Source of the DNA: Pseudocercospora fijiensis CIRAD86 | Lineage: Eukaryota > Ascomycota > Dothideomycetes > Mycosphaerellales > Mycosphaerellaceae | Direction of reading: 5' to 3' | NCBI RefSeq assembly: GCF_000340215.1 | Contig: NW_006921536.1 | Location: forward strand, 2,071,582 to 2,135,581 | DNA: 64,000 nt | Part shown: piece after piece, positions 34,724 to 46,235 of the stretch | How positions within the stretch are numbered: the first letter of the stretch is position 1 | Layout of the letters: each line of letters starts with the position of its first letter | Translations under genes and position numbers: made by a program | The notes under the pieces: generated by a model | The model's database searches: none | The model's input: the letters and a program-made list of their open reading frames with translations, nothing else | Told to the model about the DNA's origin: nothing

Positions 34724-35001
34724 TTTGGTGGTGGGACGAGGGGTTTCGACGCGGGCGATTGACAGGTGACGACGATTCTTGTATGTAGGCTTGCAGAACG
34801 TTCTGAACAGTCTGCTGGGAGGCCTGCAGACACTGTGGTATGGCTTTCGCGGGCCAATGGCGGGTGGGAGATTTGGCATACAACACGTACGATTCGATGT
34901 GACCGCCTAACAATTGTTCCGGTCGAACGCCAAGCTTTCTGCACGTCACCCGCGCAACCCAACGGCGATTGCCAGCGACGCGTGTGTCCACGACATCTGC
35001 C
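34724..35001. promoter_or_regulatory. Short bidirectional promoter between ERG20 and CDC23
   Basis: Only 278 bases separate the two divergent start codons, so both promoters and leaders must share this segment. I see no TATA box, as expected for housekeeping genes. Confidence 0.6.
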
Positions 35002-36999
35002 ATGGCTCAACACGGTGCCCGCAGTGAGCAGATCGCTGAAATTGCTGCTCAGCTGCAGGCGGCGGTCGTAGCCTGCAATGAGCGATGCCTGTACTTCGCG
35101 GCGAAATGGTCGGCAGAGCTCTTGAACTCGCTCGCCAGGTTCCCGGAGTCGGACGAGACGTCCGATGCAGAGCCCGATGAAGACCACTCAGTCCAGAACG
35201 CGCAGCCAGCGAACCGTGATGCTCGAGACGCTCGGCGAGAGCGGAAAGAGCTTCCGCGCTATCTCATGGCCAAGTCTTTCTTCGACTGTCGGGAGTATGA
35301 TCGATGTGCCGAAGTCTTCCTCCCTGGCCAGCTTCCTCACAGCACTCCATCATACCATGCGGCCTCTCCGACTAAGCTGCAAGCGACGCCTAAGCAGCCC
35401 CACTCTGTCCCAGCACGGTCGGTCCCGTCACGGCAACAGTCACTCAAGCATCAACCTCCGCCCGTGCCCACGAACTTGAGCCAGAAGTCCTTGTTTCTGG
35501 GTCTCTATGCAAAGTATCTCTCGGGCGAGAAGCGCAAGAACGAGGACTCCGAAGCAATTCTTGGACCTCACGATGGACCTTCGACCGCTAACAAGGAAGT
35601 CTCCAGCATCGCCGCTATCCTCGAAGAGTACTTTGCTGCTCGTGGCGGCCTCGAGGAGACGGGCAATTCGCAAGGCTGGCTGGACTATCTGTATGGCATC
35701 ATCTTGATCAAGTCCAAGTCTGAGGATCTTGCCAAGCAGTGGCTGCTTCGAAGCGTCAACATCAATCCTTTCAACTGGTCGGCGTGGCTTGAACTGGCCT
35801 CACTGGTGGAAAATGAGGAGATTTTGCACCAGCTCAACCAGCATGTGCCCCGAAACATCATGTCATTTTTCTTCACCATCCATTGCAAGCAGGAGCTCTT
35901 CGTCCAAGACGATGATACCTACCGTATGCTGGCCCAGATGCAGGAAATATTCCCGCATTCACCCTGGCTCCAGCAGCAGAAGGCCTTGCTTCACTATCAC
36001 GCAAAGGACTACCATGCCGCAGCCGAGCTTTTCGATCATCTACTGCGACGTCATCCACATCGCCTGGACAGTATGGAGATTTACAGCAATCTTCTATACA
36101 TTCTCCCTAATCGTCCAAAGCTTGCAACGCTAGCAGCTATGGCAAGTGACACGGACAAATTTCGACCCGAAACGAACTGCATTCTGGGAAACTACTACAG
36201 TTTAATCGCCGAGCACGAGAAGGCAGTCCTTCACTTTCGACGTGCTCTGGCCTTGGATCGCAATTTCCAGACGGCATGGACGTTAATGGGTCACGAATAC
36301 ATCGAGCTCAAAAATCACCAGGCGGCTATCGAATCATATCGTCGTGCTGTGGACATCAATCGTAAAGACTATCGAGCATGGTATGGACTCGGACAGGGCT
36401 ACGAGATGCTCGAATGCTGGAGCTATAGCTTGTTCTACTATCAGCGAGCTGCTGCACTGTATGGCGCCGACCCAAAGATGTGGTCCGCAGTTGGCCATGC
36501 TTACAGCAGATGCGGCAAGAACGCGAACGCCATCCAAGCACTGAAACGTGCTCTCATCGCCGGGAGCCAGATCGATCCAAGTGCGAGCTTCGGTAGTACG
36601 GGATCAGACCCATTGGCACTTGCAGTTGGAGGGGCTCTTGATTGCGGCATTCTGTACGACATTGCTCTTCTATACGAGAAGGAAAGCAATTGGGAAGAGG
36701 CTGCAGCATTCATGGAGCTCTGTCTAGCGCAAGAGGAGGGCGCCGAGGAGGGCGAAGAGGGCATCGGCGTTACTCAGGTCACCAGTCGAGCACGTCTCTG
36801 GCTGGCAAGATGGGGCTTCAGCTGTGGCGACTGGCCTCGTGTGATGGAGTTGGCCAACGAGCTTCAGCAGGACGGAGTCGAAGTGGAGGAAGCCAAAGGA
36901 CTGCTTAGAGACGCGCGCGGAAGGCTGCAGCAAGAAGGAGAGCAGGTCGAGACAGAGATGCGTTCCTCCCTGCAAGTGCCAATGGACAGGCCGACGTAG
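35002..36999 (+). CDS. CDC23: Anaphase-promoting complex subunit 8/CDC23 (TPR protein)
   Basis: 665 residues from the ATG at 35,002 (an in-frame ATG at 34,969 would add 11); one exon. The N-terminal part has the APC8-type helical region (RCLYFAAKWSAELLNSL, then KELPRYLMAKSFFDCREYDR), interrupted by a Pro/Ser-rich insert (about 115-155). A continuous run of TPR helices then fills residues about 230-590, with conserved blocks GWLDYLYGIILIKSKSEDLA, NPFNWSAWLELA, TNCILGNYYSLIAEHEKAV, AWTLMGHEYIELKNHQAAIE and AWYGLGQGYEMLECWSYSLF. APC8 is a scaffold of the APC/C ubiquitin ligase that drives mitotic exit. An acidic linker and Gln-rich tail end the protein. Confidence 0.93.
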   Translation: MAQHGARSEQIAEIAAQLQAAVVACNERCLYFAAKWSAELLNSLARFPESDETSDAEPDEDHSVQNAQPANRDARDARRERKELPRYLMAKSFFDCREYDRCAEVFLPGQLPHSTPSYHAASPTKLQATPKQPHSVPARSVPSRQQSLKHQPPPVPTNLSQKSLFLGLYAKYLSGEKRKNEDSEAILGPHDGPSTANKEVSSIAAILEEYFAARGGLEETGNSQGWLDYLYGIILIKSKSEDLAKQWLLRSVNINPFNWSAWLELASLVENEEILHQLNQHVPRNIMSFFFTIHCKQELFVQDDDTYRMLAQMQEIFPHSPWLQQQKALLHYHAKDYHAAAELFDHLLRRHPHRLDSMEIYSNLLYILPNRPKLATLAAMASDTDKFRPETNCILGNYYSLIAEHEKAVLHFRRALALDRNFQTAWTLMGHEYIELKNHQAAIESYRRAVDINRKDYRAWYGLGQGYEMLECWSYSLFYYQRAAALYGADPKMWSAVGHAYSRCGKNANAIQALKRALIAGSQIDPSASFGSTGSDPLALAVGGALDCGILYDIALLYEKESNWEEAAAFMELCLAQEEGAEEGEEGIGVTQVTSRARLWLARWGFSCGDWPRVMELANELQQDGVEVEEAKGLLRDARGRLQQEGEQVETEMRSSLQVPMDRPT

Positions 37000-37181
37000 G
37001 CAGGTCTAGTTTTGGCTTACATAACCTTGCATTAGTTACGGTTGTAGCTACCTCCTGCGCATGCTAGCTTTTGAACCGCAGAGTATCTCGACATCGAGGC
37101 ATATACTGGCAGCTTCACAGCCGAGACGGAAGGTATCTGACAACTGGACTCAAACACAGCGCATTGTGAGATTTCGAAATC

Positions 37182-38250
37182 ATGTCGACATTCGACCTGT
37201 CCCTTGGCCTCGAAGGAACCAATGTGGTGGTCACAGGTGGGTGTGGCCTAATCGGTCGAGTTGTGGCAAGGCATGATGACTTCTCAAGACACAGATTCAA
37301 ATTCTCATTCGAATGAATGATTCATCTCCATGCAGTGACTGTCACTTCAAGCTATTCACAAATACTTGCTGGCCTAGGCTTGCTACACCCGTTAGGTTGA
37401 TGCATTTCTCGCAGCAAGATGCAAGGTTTTCGTCCTCGACCTTTTGCCTACCTCAAAAGAAAATCAACCATTTTAAACCATGATGGCTAGTCACGGAGAT
37501 GAGCTGCACTTGATTCCCACGGACATCACCAAGGAGCAGGAACTTGATGACGCCTTCGCAAAGATCGAGTCGGAAAATGGCCCAGTAAGCAGACCAAACC
37601 GGCTGCGATCTATATCAACAAGAACCCTGCTGATATGCTTATGCCAGGTTCAATGCTGCGTCGCACTCGCATCACTCGATCTCAGCGTCCTACCCCAGAC
37701 TGAATCCATATGCGATGCACAGTCCCAGGACTGGCAGAAAGTCTTCAACGTCAATATCCATGGAACCTTTAACACAGCCCGTCGCTGGCGACAAGGCATA
37801 CGTAGACACACCAGCACTCATCCCAAACATCTTCGAAACGTCAACCTCATCCTCATGGGTTCCGAAAGCGGGAAGTTCGCCGTGAGAGGTTGTGCCGCCT
37901 ACGCCGCTGCCAAATCCGCCGTGCAATACGGTCTTCTACAATCTCTCGCCAAAGACGCGCCACGGATTTTTCGCGGTGCCAGAATCAATGCTGTTGCTCC
38001 TGGTGCCGTAGAAACACTACGATTTCAAGACGAATGTCAGAAGTTTGGGAAGGAATGGGAGTGGGAAGAATGTCAGGCTACGGTCCCGATGGCCAAGTCT
38101 GTGCCTGCGGAAGATGTTGCTCGTACGATTTTGTTCCTTGCGAGCGAGAAGTGGAGTGGTACTACGCATGGACAGGTGCTACATGTGGATGGAGGCAAGA
38201 CGGGGAGTGTGGCTTGGAGATTGGGTGAGTTGGAATTTTCGGCTTCGTGA
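37182..38250 (+). pseudogene. Second short-chain dehydrogenase, interrupted by a premature TAA
   Basis: Three exons fit the family: 37182-37265, 37396-37584 and 37648-38250. Exon 1 gives GTNVVVTGGCGLIGRVV (NAD(P)-binding loop). Its donor is GC (GTG|GCAAGG), a rare but known GC-AG type. Exon 2 continues VDAFLAARCKVFVLDLLPTS, then an in-frame TAA at 37,474-37,476, then MMASHGDELHLIPTDIT in the same frame. Exon 3 gives VQCCVALASLDLSVL, the active-site Ser region (LILMGSESGKF), YAAAKSAVQYG with the Tyr/Lys pair, and a GGKTGS end. Without the TAA the product would be about 290 residues. A protein from the ATG at 37,480 would lack the cofactor loop. Substrate unknown. Confidence 0.7.
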
Positions 38251-38970
38251 TGTTGTTTGGTGAACAGCGAACCATGGCTTGTTCATGGATATGAGGTGAA
38301 GACATGGTATCGATCGCACTACAGCTGGAGCTGAGCTGACCCTGGTCCAGCAGACGGAGCTGAGCTTCGCATAGAGCCCCTGTGCGTATCCCGGTCCCAA
38401 CAACCAAACCTTCGCAGAGTTTACAGACTTTGAGCATAGTAGTTCCAGAAAGCAAAGTCTAGCAAACCCCACTCCAAGGGTACAACCTATGAGGTTCCAC
38501 AGCGCTTCACAGCACCTCTAGAAAAGTTTAGTTGCTAGATGGCTAGAATTCATCTCGGGCTGTACCTAATTTCGAGAATATTATACCGCTATACCGGAAA
38601 GCCTCGGAGCGCAAGGTACGAAGTCTGACGAAGTGTTGGTGCCACCACCGTGGTACTACACATCCTGGTATGTCTATAACGAGAATAGCTTACGAAACAG
38701 GACTCGGAATGCTAATTCCCTACTTATACTACTAGATCTTACGTAAGGATCCTAGGCAGAACTATTTTCAGATTTAGGCAATCGTATCGCTAAACAGTAG
38801 TGTTAATATAGATCTTTACTAGAGCGAAACCTGCCATGCTACCAGGCCAGGTATCCAGGTGCTGTCTGTGATGCAGGCCCGGTTTCAGCAACAGGGCATA
38901 ACCTGCGAAAACTCGTAGGCAGCATATAACGGGCAAAGTATTCTAGACGAGATGTACAAACCCTTCAACA
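38251..38970. other. Intergenic region with a partly RIP-like stretch
   Basis: No gene. Between about 38,520 and 38,830 TA-rich triplets increase, but CCA and TGG are still present, so this is at most a weak echo of the repeat blocks. Confidence 0.4.
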
Positions 38971-39616
38971 ATGTCGTCTTTACGCTTTCAGCAGTTCATG
39001 CAGTTCTTCCTCCATCTGATTTCCCTCAGTGCAGCAATCGCTGTCGACGCATATGGATCCCGCAGCGTTCAGCGCGATCTAGAGACCCGCGATGTACCAC
39101 CTTGCCCGAAGTGCCCCGTCTCGGACCAAAACTGGCTGTCCGTGGTATACAAGCAGCCAGTGTCGTACCAAGTCGAGCCTCAAAGCGCGGTGACTGGCAA
39201 CGGATGGCTGCCGCGGGCCTGCTCTATGCACGGTTATACATGCATTGTGTTCGTCTTGCACATTCTGCTGCTCTTCAAAGCCGTCGCATGCTAACTCTCA
39301 CGCCCGTAGCACCGCTCCAGATATCCACTTCAGAGCTGGAGGCTTCCCCGGTTATCCGCAGGTCGGCAAATGGACGCGTCCCAATGGCGAGCAGATATTT
39401 GTGTCAAAGTACTGGGAGCAGACCATCCAGTTCATCGGAACCGAAGCGACGTTCAATATCTATCCCGCGCACTGCACGATCTATATCTTGTCCAAAGGAG
39501 AGAACACGCAGGTGACGGTGGGAGGTCGAGTTGTGCTTCAAGGGAATGGTGAAAAATGTCTCGGGAGCTCGTCGAATATTGATATTGGAGTTATCTATCT
39601 TGGGCGGAAGACTTGA
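38971..39616 (+). CDS. Secreted protein, two exons, function unknown
   Basis: The first exon starts MSSLRFQQFMQFFLHLISLS followed by AAIAVDA, a signal peptide. A short mature part follows with a C-P-K-C pair and an Arg-rich possible propeptide (SVQRDLETRD). The frame then runs into hydrophobic, intron-like sequence ending CTAAC and GTAG near 39,292-39,309. The second exon (to 39,616) encodes HFRAGGFPGYPQVGKWTRP, IQFIGTEATFNIYPAHCTIY and ILSKGENTQVTVGGRVVL, a beta-rich domain ending VIYLGRKT. A donor at about 39,230 with acceptor at 39,317 would join the frames, but I am unsure of the exact splice. No family is recognised. Confidence 0.55.
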
Positions 39617-40560
39617 GGCGCATCTTGATTGCAAGTGAATGGAGCATTACTTGTGTACGTAACCGTTATTCTAGTAGTCTCGTGGATGAAGCAGTGCACA
39701 ACGTGGTAGGACGACCAAAGAGTGGAGTTCCAGCCTGTACTTCTGAGCACGCCTGTGCATTTGTGATCACAGGTCAACAATGCCCGAAGCATCGCTCGCT
39801 CTTATGTTCTGCATCATACAATCAACATATCTACAACATATCTAGACAGGACCGAAGACATGATCACCAAACATGCATGATAGCACAAACCGAAGCTGAA
39901 GGTCGTAATGATGACAGAATCACACGCCGGCAAGAGTATGCCCCAAGCCTTTCTCCCTGGACCTGCCTACTACGACAGTACGACTACGACCACGATATCA
40001 CAGTAATTAGCTTTCGGGTTGACAGGTAGCGGGGCCACGTGCAATATGCCACCCGCCTATCTTTGGCTTTGATAGCTCCTCTGCCGACCAAAGGACCAGA
40101 ATGTTTAGCCGAGACAATTGCCTATCTAGTCCAAGGTGAGTGCAGTAGTGACTAGCTAGTCCTACAGGTAGTCCTTCCCAAGCATGGAGGCTGATTACAT
40201 GCCACTTGGCACCTGACAGCGCACTTTGCGTCCCTGTCAGTGCTGCTCTAGTCTATCTCCAAATGAGGCCTTGCCCAGAAATCCTTCCGCGCGGCATCGT
40301 GCGGCTAATAGTTCGATACTGCATTGCATGCGATAGCCTCTTCGCAGGTGTGGACAACAACATCGAAGTATGAGTTGAATGCTAGATTCGCACCTCGGAC
40401 TGGATCGTACAGCGCCTAATACCGCAGTCATGATCGCGTTGCAGCTCAAGACGCTCCCGCGCGACCATGTCATCTGAACGGCACACTCCTTACATTATGA
40501 TACCCGATAGCACGCTTGTGGGAGTAATTTTGGTGCTTCGGGCGATTGTCACTACTTAGG
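39617..40560. other. Intergenic region before the second repeat block
   Basis: No recognisable gene. Composition is normal up to about 40,620, where CCA and TGG disappear. Confidence 0.45.
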
Positions 40561-40620
40561 CTTCAGGAGCTATCGCTTATTCTATCACAGTCCGGCTCAT
40601 TCTCAACCAGACTTCTTTTG

Positions 40621-41036
40621 CTTCAGCGTTAGGCTCGACAACAAGGCTGAATAATCTATCGCTGTTTTGCGTCCTACGGAGAGAAAGAAACCTCGAGGCT
40701 AAACATAATATGCTAGAAAATCCTTAACATCGTAACAATACTAAACAAATACAGATCACATCGGCATATTTCTAAAGCTATAGATAGCGGACCGGCTGCT
40801 TACTAGCGATATAAAGGAGCTAGCCGGCATCCTATCGTATATAGAGAGATATAGCTAAACGCTATGCGGGCTTCGCAAACACCCTAATCGTACATCCTCG
40901 GCATAACTCTAATGTCGTCTTACGTATCTGCAACTTATTAGTAACTCTCGCGCACGCTATACGAGACAAGAAGTGCTAGAACGGTCTACTAGTAGTTAAA
41001 AGTAGGCAAGCTGAAAAGCACTTTAACTAAACTAGA
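40621..41036. other. RIP-mutated flank left of the inverted-repeat element
   Basis: Strongly RIP-like sequence outside the left inverted repeat, so part of an older or different repeat. No translated motif could be identified. Confidence 0.4.
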
Positions 41037-41127
41037 TATCCGTAGCTAAATTAGAGGCAAACGCGGCTCGCTACGCGAGTAGTCTATACCTATCCGTAAA
41101 CTACTAACTAAACCTATTACCTATCCG
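41037..41127 (+). repeat. Left terminal inverted repeat
   Basis: It matches the reverse complement of 51464-51554 along its length. Shared blocks include CTATACCTATYCGTAAACTA, AAACCTATTACCTATCCG and a CGCTCGC...GCGAG hairpin core. Most mismatches fit C-to-T or G-to-A changes. Confidence 0.85.
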
Positions 41128-41401
41128 GAAATGACCTATAGTCGGTAAAAACAGGTGTTTTATATAGTAAATAGCCCTCTCGCTCGATTCTGTATTATTA
41201 CAATAGTGCTAGAACGTTCTATTACTATATAAGGTAATAGGGTTGTTATATAGTGCTAGCAATTCGAGTTCTTGCTAGCTTTATATAATACTACTACCGC
41301 TATTTACCTACTATTTATATTACTACTACGCATCGCATATATGTGATTTTTATATTATATAAAAGCCCGGAGTAAGTAGATTAACACCTCGTGTCGTATA
41401 T

Positions 41402-41901
41402 ATATATAAGTAGCTAGTATAGGTAGTATTTAGTGCACCTTCGTAAAGCCCGGTATCTCGGGCTTAGCGGGCTTTAAAGGACTCGAATACGGACTTCTTA
41501 CTTCCTACACCTATACGAGAGATAGCGGCTCTACCGCGATAACACTGTATGTTTAGAAGCATTAAATAAGGTAGTATCTATGTATATTCTGCATCCTCGG
41601 GCATCTCCGGTAGCTCCGTATTCTCCGCGAGTAATAGATCGAGTACCTACCCTAAATCTATCTCCTAGTTATCTAACTTATACGGCTATAACTAAGAACT
41701 AAGGCCTATAGTTGTATTAAATAGGTTACTAACGTTACTATCGGACTCTTCTTTAACAATGTCCTTATACGTACGCTATTACTATTGCTGCTTAGCAATT
41801 CTAGCTATATCCTTCGGTCGTATACGTAATAGAAACAGGCTCTTATAATGCTCCTCGTATAGTAGGTCTTCTTTATCCGATAATCTACGCTCGTTACCTT
41901 C
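41402..41901 (-). pseudogene. C-terminal part of the split transposase frame
   Basis: On the minus strand the reading frame that ends at the retrotransposon's right target copy (49,077) resumes here. Across the junction it reads LEGNERRLSDKEDLLYEEHY, with no stop for more than 35 codons, then continues with RIP stops. This shows the host frame was intact when the retrotransposon inserted. Confidence 0.6.
41897..41901. repeat. Target-site duplication CCTTC (left copy)
   Basis: CCTTC abuts the left LTR here and recurs immediately outside the right LTR at 49073-49077. Five bases is the usual duplication length for Ty3/gypsy integrases. Confidence 0.9.
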
Positions 41902-42099
41902 TGTAAAAAGGGTTGTGTTAGTAGGTAGATAGGGTAGTAGTAAATTAGTATAGTATTCGATAGAGAGCTAAGAAGAGAGGGAGGAAGACAGGCAAGTTAG
42001 CCTAACGCCAAGCGCCAAGCCCTGCCTAAGGCATTAAGACCCTAGCTTTACTCGAGCCTAGTTATATACTAATTACGTATAACCTCTTTAGTCCTAATA
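41902..42099 (-). repeat. LTR, 198 bp (3' LTR of the minus-strand element)
   Basis: It begins TGTAAAAAGGG and ends CTAATA (ancestral CTAACA). It is nearly identical to 48875-49072, and the observed differences are transitions of the RIP type. A purine run on the minus strand (AGAAGGGAAG, 42,103-42,114) directly inside it fits the polypurine tract. Confidence 0.9.
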
Positions 42100-43444
42100 T
42101 ACGCTTCCCTTCTAAAGGCCGCGCCCTCGTAGCCGGTCTTTATTCTAACCTCTATCGCTACTAACTTAGCAGGTCTAATAAGCTGCTCGATTCGCGCTAA
42201 ATTAAACACGTAACTACCGATTATATAACTATGTTAAACCTTACCTCTAACGCAATACAATGTCTAACTCTAACTACGCTATCCTTGTATATAATAAAGT
42301 AATATATAGCTACGAAAATTGAGGGCCTTCGACTAATTATAATACGAGCGCGTCTTCCTTGCTATAATAGGTAGACGTACGAGGTATTGCAGCCCTGCCT
42401 CCGTTCTAAGTAATGTCGTACCGAGTTCTTTGTGTCTACTCTAAAAGAGCTAGAAATGTCCGCTCCGAGGGTTTGTCCGTTCCGAGGGTTGCTCTTATTA
42501 TTACGAGGGCTATTATTTACTATCGTAGTTTCACTAGCCCTAATTAGTTAGGTTTAGTAGCCTTTAATTGTCAATCTTATCTTATCTTTTAAAAAACATA
42601 GCTCGTCTAGTTTCTATAGGTAAAGGCTATTATAAGTGTAGTAGTAGAGGTTCGCCTCGCTTAAAGGGTTAGATAGATCGAGGAGTAACCTATTGTCCGC
42701 AAGATCGACCCCGGCTAGCTTAGCTCTATAGTTTTGCCCTTAGTTAGTTAGTCTATTAGTCTACTTAATCTTTTAAGCGGCTTAAAGTTTTAACTCGGCC
42801 TTAAAGTTTTAATTAAACCTTTAACAGGCTTAAAGCTTTAATTAAAGTTTTAATTAAAGGTGCCTTAGGCTCGTAGTATAGGTAAGGTTATATCTGTAGG
42901 CGTAGCGATAATAGCAAGTAATATTAACAATAGCGGCGCTAGTCGTCTTAGCGCCAACTTTACCTCGCTTCTAATCTCCTCCTTCTACTAATAACACACT
43001 CCGTAATACCGTTACTAATATAGCCGCGCTAGCCGTGCTGCCCTTTAGTATAGGCGAGACGCCGTCGTTATTATTATTATTACTATTCTACGCGTATACG
43101 CACCGCCCTCGCCGATCGCCTAGGCCTCGAGGCTTCGATAGAAGGAAGGAATAAGAGGGGGCGTTAAAAGGAGGGTCTTATAGGGTGCGCTAGTAAAGAG
43201 GTAGGTTCCTTAAAAGAGCAGGCGATTAGTTAACAGTTATAGCGCGTTTGTTAACGTTCGGTGCGTATCTACTATAGTAGTATAGTCTTATTGTCCTTTG
43301 TTACTAATAATTGCTTACCTCTAATTAGTTAGCTAATAGCACCCCGGGGGTAGCATTAATCCTAGGCTTAGTAGTAATATTATAGGCATTATAAGCTCTT
43401 AGCCTTCTTCGTGTTCTTTACGCTAGTCTAATATTTATCTAATA

Positions 43445-43590
43445 ACTTAGTTATATCCTTAAACGAGTCTTTAGCCTCCTATAAGTCCTATTTAGGTAAA
43501 TAGCCTTACTATCTTAATAGGTACTCCTTCTTGCCCTACCTAGTCCGATGCTTTAGGATACGTTCTATAGACTATAGCTCTTTACTATTA
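43445..43590 (-). pseudogene. Chromodomain at the end of Pol
   Basis: Minus-strand translation reads S-I-E-R-I-L-K-H-R-T-R then GKKEYLLR, two stops where W and a neighbour should be, GYLPK, then EAKDSF. This is the chromodomain pattern with E-x-I-L, YLV-K/R-W-x-GY and W-E-P-x-x, its Trp codons changed to TAG. In fungal chromoviruses this domain binds methylated H3K9 and directs integration into heterochromatin. Confidence 0.75.
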
Positions 43591-43949
43591 GCTAAGACTT
43601 CTTCTAACTTAGTAGGCGCTTTATCGCCTTTACGCTAGTAGTATAGTTTAAGGAGGGATACGTAGAAGGTATTATAGATAGTATAATAAGGTAGAAGCTA
43701 TAACTAATAGGCCTATACGGAGGAGCCCTTAACTTCTCGAATACGGAATAGGCTAATGTATCTTAGTACGAGCTTAGGCCTTGTTTTGCTATTAGGGGAT
43801 AGGTGTTTGCGGATACGGAGGTTCTTCGTACTAAGCATAACTATATCGCCTTACTTAAAGGTTATTAGCATATAGTGTTTATTATAGTAGGCCTTCTAAT
43901 AGGCCTAGGCCTTTGCTAGTTTATTAGCTATGTTAGCGTGAATTTCTCG

Positions 43950-44560
43950 CATCTTCTAAACCCTCTTAATAGCCGCTAGTGTTTTAGGTTAACCTTAACC
44001 CGCTTCCCTTTCCTTACGCTCGGCCTCGAGCGACAAGGGGTCTTATAGCATAGTAGCGTTTTAGCCTATTATAGCGAAATAAGGTAACACCTTAGTAGAT
44101 AAGTAGACACTATTGTTATATACGAATTCGGCTAGTTATAGGAGGTTAACCTAGTCGTTAGGGTTCTTATTAATATAGCTACGCAGGTACTGCTATAGCG
44201 TAGCATTCTGCCTCTCGGTCTAGCTATCTGTTTATAGATAGAATGCTATAGATAGGCGATACTTAAGTCTTAGCTATAGGCATATTTCACTCTAATAGTA
44301 AGATATAAATATCGAGCCTCGGTTAGAGACTATCCCCTTAGGGGTTCCCTAATAGCTATAGAAGATGTTATTCTATAGTAACTTAGCTAAGTTAATAGCT
44401 ATCTAATCCTTCCTAGCAGGGATGTAACGAGCGCCCTTAGTAAATCGGTCTACGACGACTAGGATAGCGTTAAAGATATCTTTGCTTCCTCTTCGCTTAG
44501 TAGGGGGAAGACCTATAATAAAATCTATTATAAGCTCTGCAAATGGCTTCTTTAGAATAG
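43950..44560 (-). pseudogene. Integrase remnant
   Basis: Minus-strand translation shows GTPKGIVSNRGSIFIS (the D of the catalytic core now N), then YRLSIAFYL, T-D-S, TERQNATL, YLRSYIN, LAEFVYNNSV. This corresponds to the second Asp and the Glu region of retroviral-type integrases. Stops replace Gln and Trp. Confidence 0.8.
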
Positions 44561-46235
44561 GGAGTAAAGACAACTCGCCAAATAGTAAGTGCTTTAGTGC
44601 TTTAACTCGCTAGTATACTGCATAGGTCTATATATACTCCTTTATATGCTGCTTACTATTCGGCTAGTAGTATATACGCGATAGTAACTCGTGCGACCTC
44701 TCTATGCTATAGTAACTAGCGAGTTTACTATTATAGTGCCTCTTTAAAAGCTCTTGTCTAATCGATTGTTTAGCGGGGATATAGTATCTGCCTTTAAACT
44801 TTAAGTAACCTTTATCGTCGATCGACTAATTGTTATTACTCTTACTAGATCGGGTCGCCCGCCTACTTACAAGCCTATTAATGCGCTCGATAGCAAAGGC
44901 GTCCCTCTGCTAAGCACGTAATAGCTTATCTATAAACGATTAACTATCCCTATTTATAAGGTTATTTAATAGCACCCTCGCTATCGAACGAGGTACGCAT
45001 TATATATATCTAATAGCACTAGTAGCCGGATTAACTGCAACCTCTTCTATAGTGCTGTCGCTATAGATAGCAATATCTTTAATCGAGTCGTTATAGCTCG
45101 AGCGATCTACGTCCTTTTTAACGTGCACTAGAAGAACGACAACTCTACTATAGTATTTGTTGCCGCCGCGGGGTCCGGAAGTCCGCTTATCCTACGCCTG
45201 CTTTATAGCAAGGTCTATAGCAATCTTATGCTATAGGGTTAGAAACAGAGAATTAATGTATTAGGTTTCGCTATCGTAATTAGGTCGCCTCGATAGGCTA
45301 TTAGCAGGGTTACTTACGCCTAGCTAATGTAATATATTAAAATCGAACCTAGCGAGGTAGACGGCCTATCTAGCCTATCGACCTATAACCCTAGTAACCT
45401 TCGTGATTCTACGGAGGTTATTATAGTCCGTATAGACCTAAATAGGGTGCTAAGCACTATCGAGATAATAGCGCTAGTGCTTAAAGGCTTCTACGATTGC
45501 TAGGAGCTCTTACTCGTAGGTCTCGTACCGACGTTCTATATCGATTATCTTCCGTAAAAAGAAGGCAATCGGGTACTAATAGGTATTATTAGCCTGCTAT
45601 AACATAATAGCTAATATAGCGAACTATAAAGCGTTAGTTTCAATTCGGATCTGCTTGCTTAGTACGAAATAGTATAATAAGGGGACATTAGTAAAGCGTT
45701 GCTTTAGGCCGTTAAAAGCGGCTTATACTCTGTTAGTCCATTTAAACTCTCTAGTTAGGTTAGCCTTGGTTTTAGTAAGCTTAGTTAGAGGCATTACATG
45801 CCGTAAATAGCCCTTAATAAACCGATAGTAGAAGTTAGTAAAACCTAGGAATAATTGAAGCTCTTTAATAGACGTAGGAACAGGCTATTTAGTAATTGTT
45901 TTAATCCGGTTAGGATTAGCCTTAACACCTTCGGTTGAAATAAGGAAGCTAAGGAATAACACCTCTTTAGCAGCAAAGGTGCATTTAGAAGGTTTGTAAT
46001 ATAGTCTATAGGCTCGTAGGCGGTCGAGGACCTTGCGCACTACGGCCTAGTATTCTGTAATATTAGGTAAATGTATATAAACTAGGATGTCATCTAGGTA
46101 GACTATACAGAGATAGTCTAATAGACCCGAAAGGGCCCGATTAATATAGGACTAGAATGTTATAGGGGCATTAGCTAAGCCGAATAGTATAACTAAGTAT
46201 TCGAAATAGCTATAGCGAGTACGGAAGGCTGTTTT

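Noticed and set aside
37585..37680. A frameshift in the second dehydrogenase at its second intron
   Set aside because: With the GTAAGC...CCAG intron removed the frame reads GPVQCCVALASLDLSVL without interruption, so no shift is needed.
41916..42099. Shorter 184-bp LTR boundaries starting at TGTTAG
   Set aside because: Similarity between the two LTRs continues 14 bases further left to TGTAAAAAGGG, and only the longer version gives a matching 5-base target duplication.
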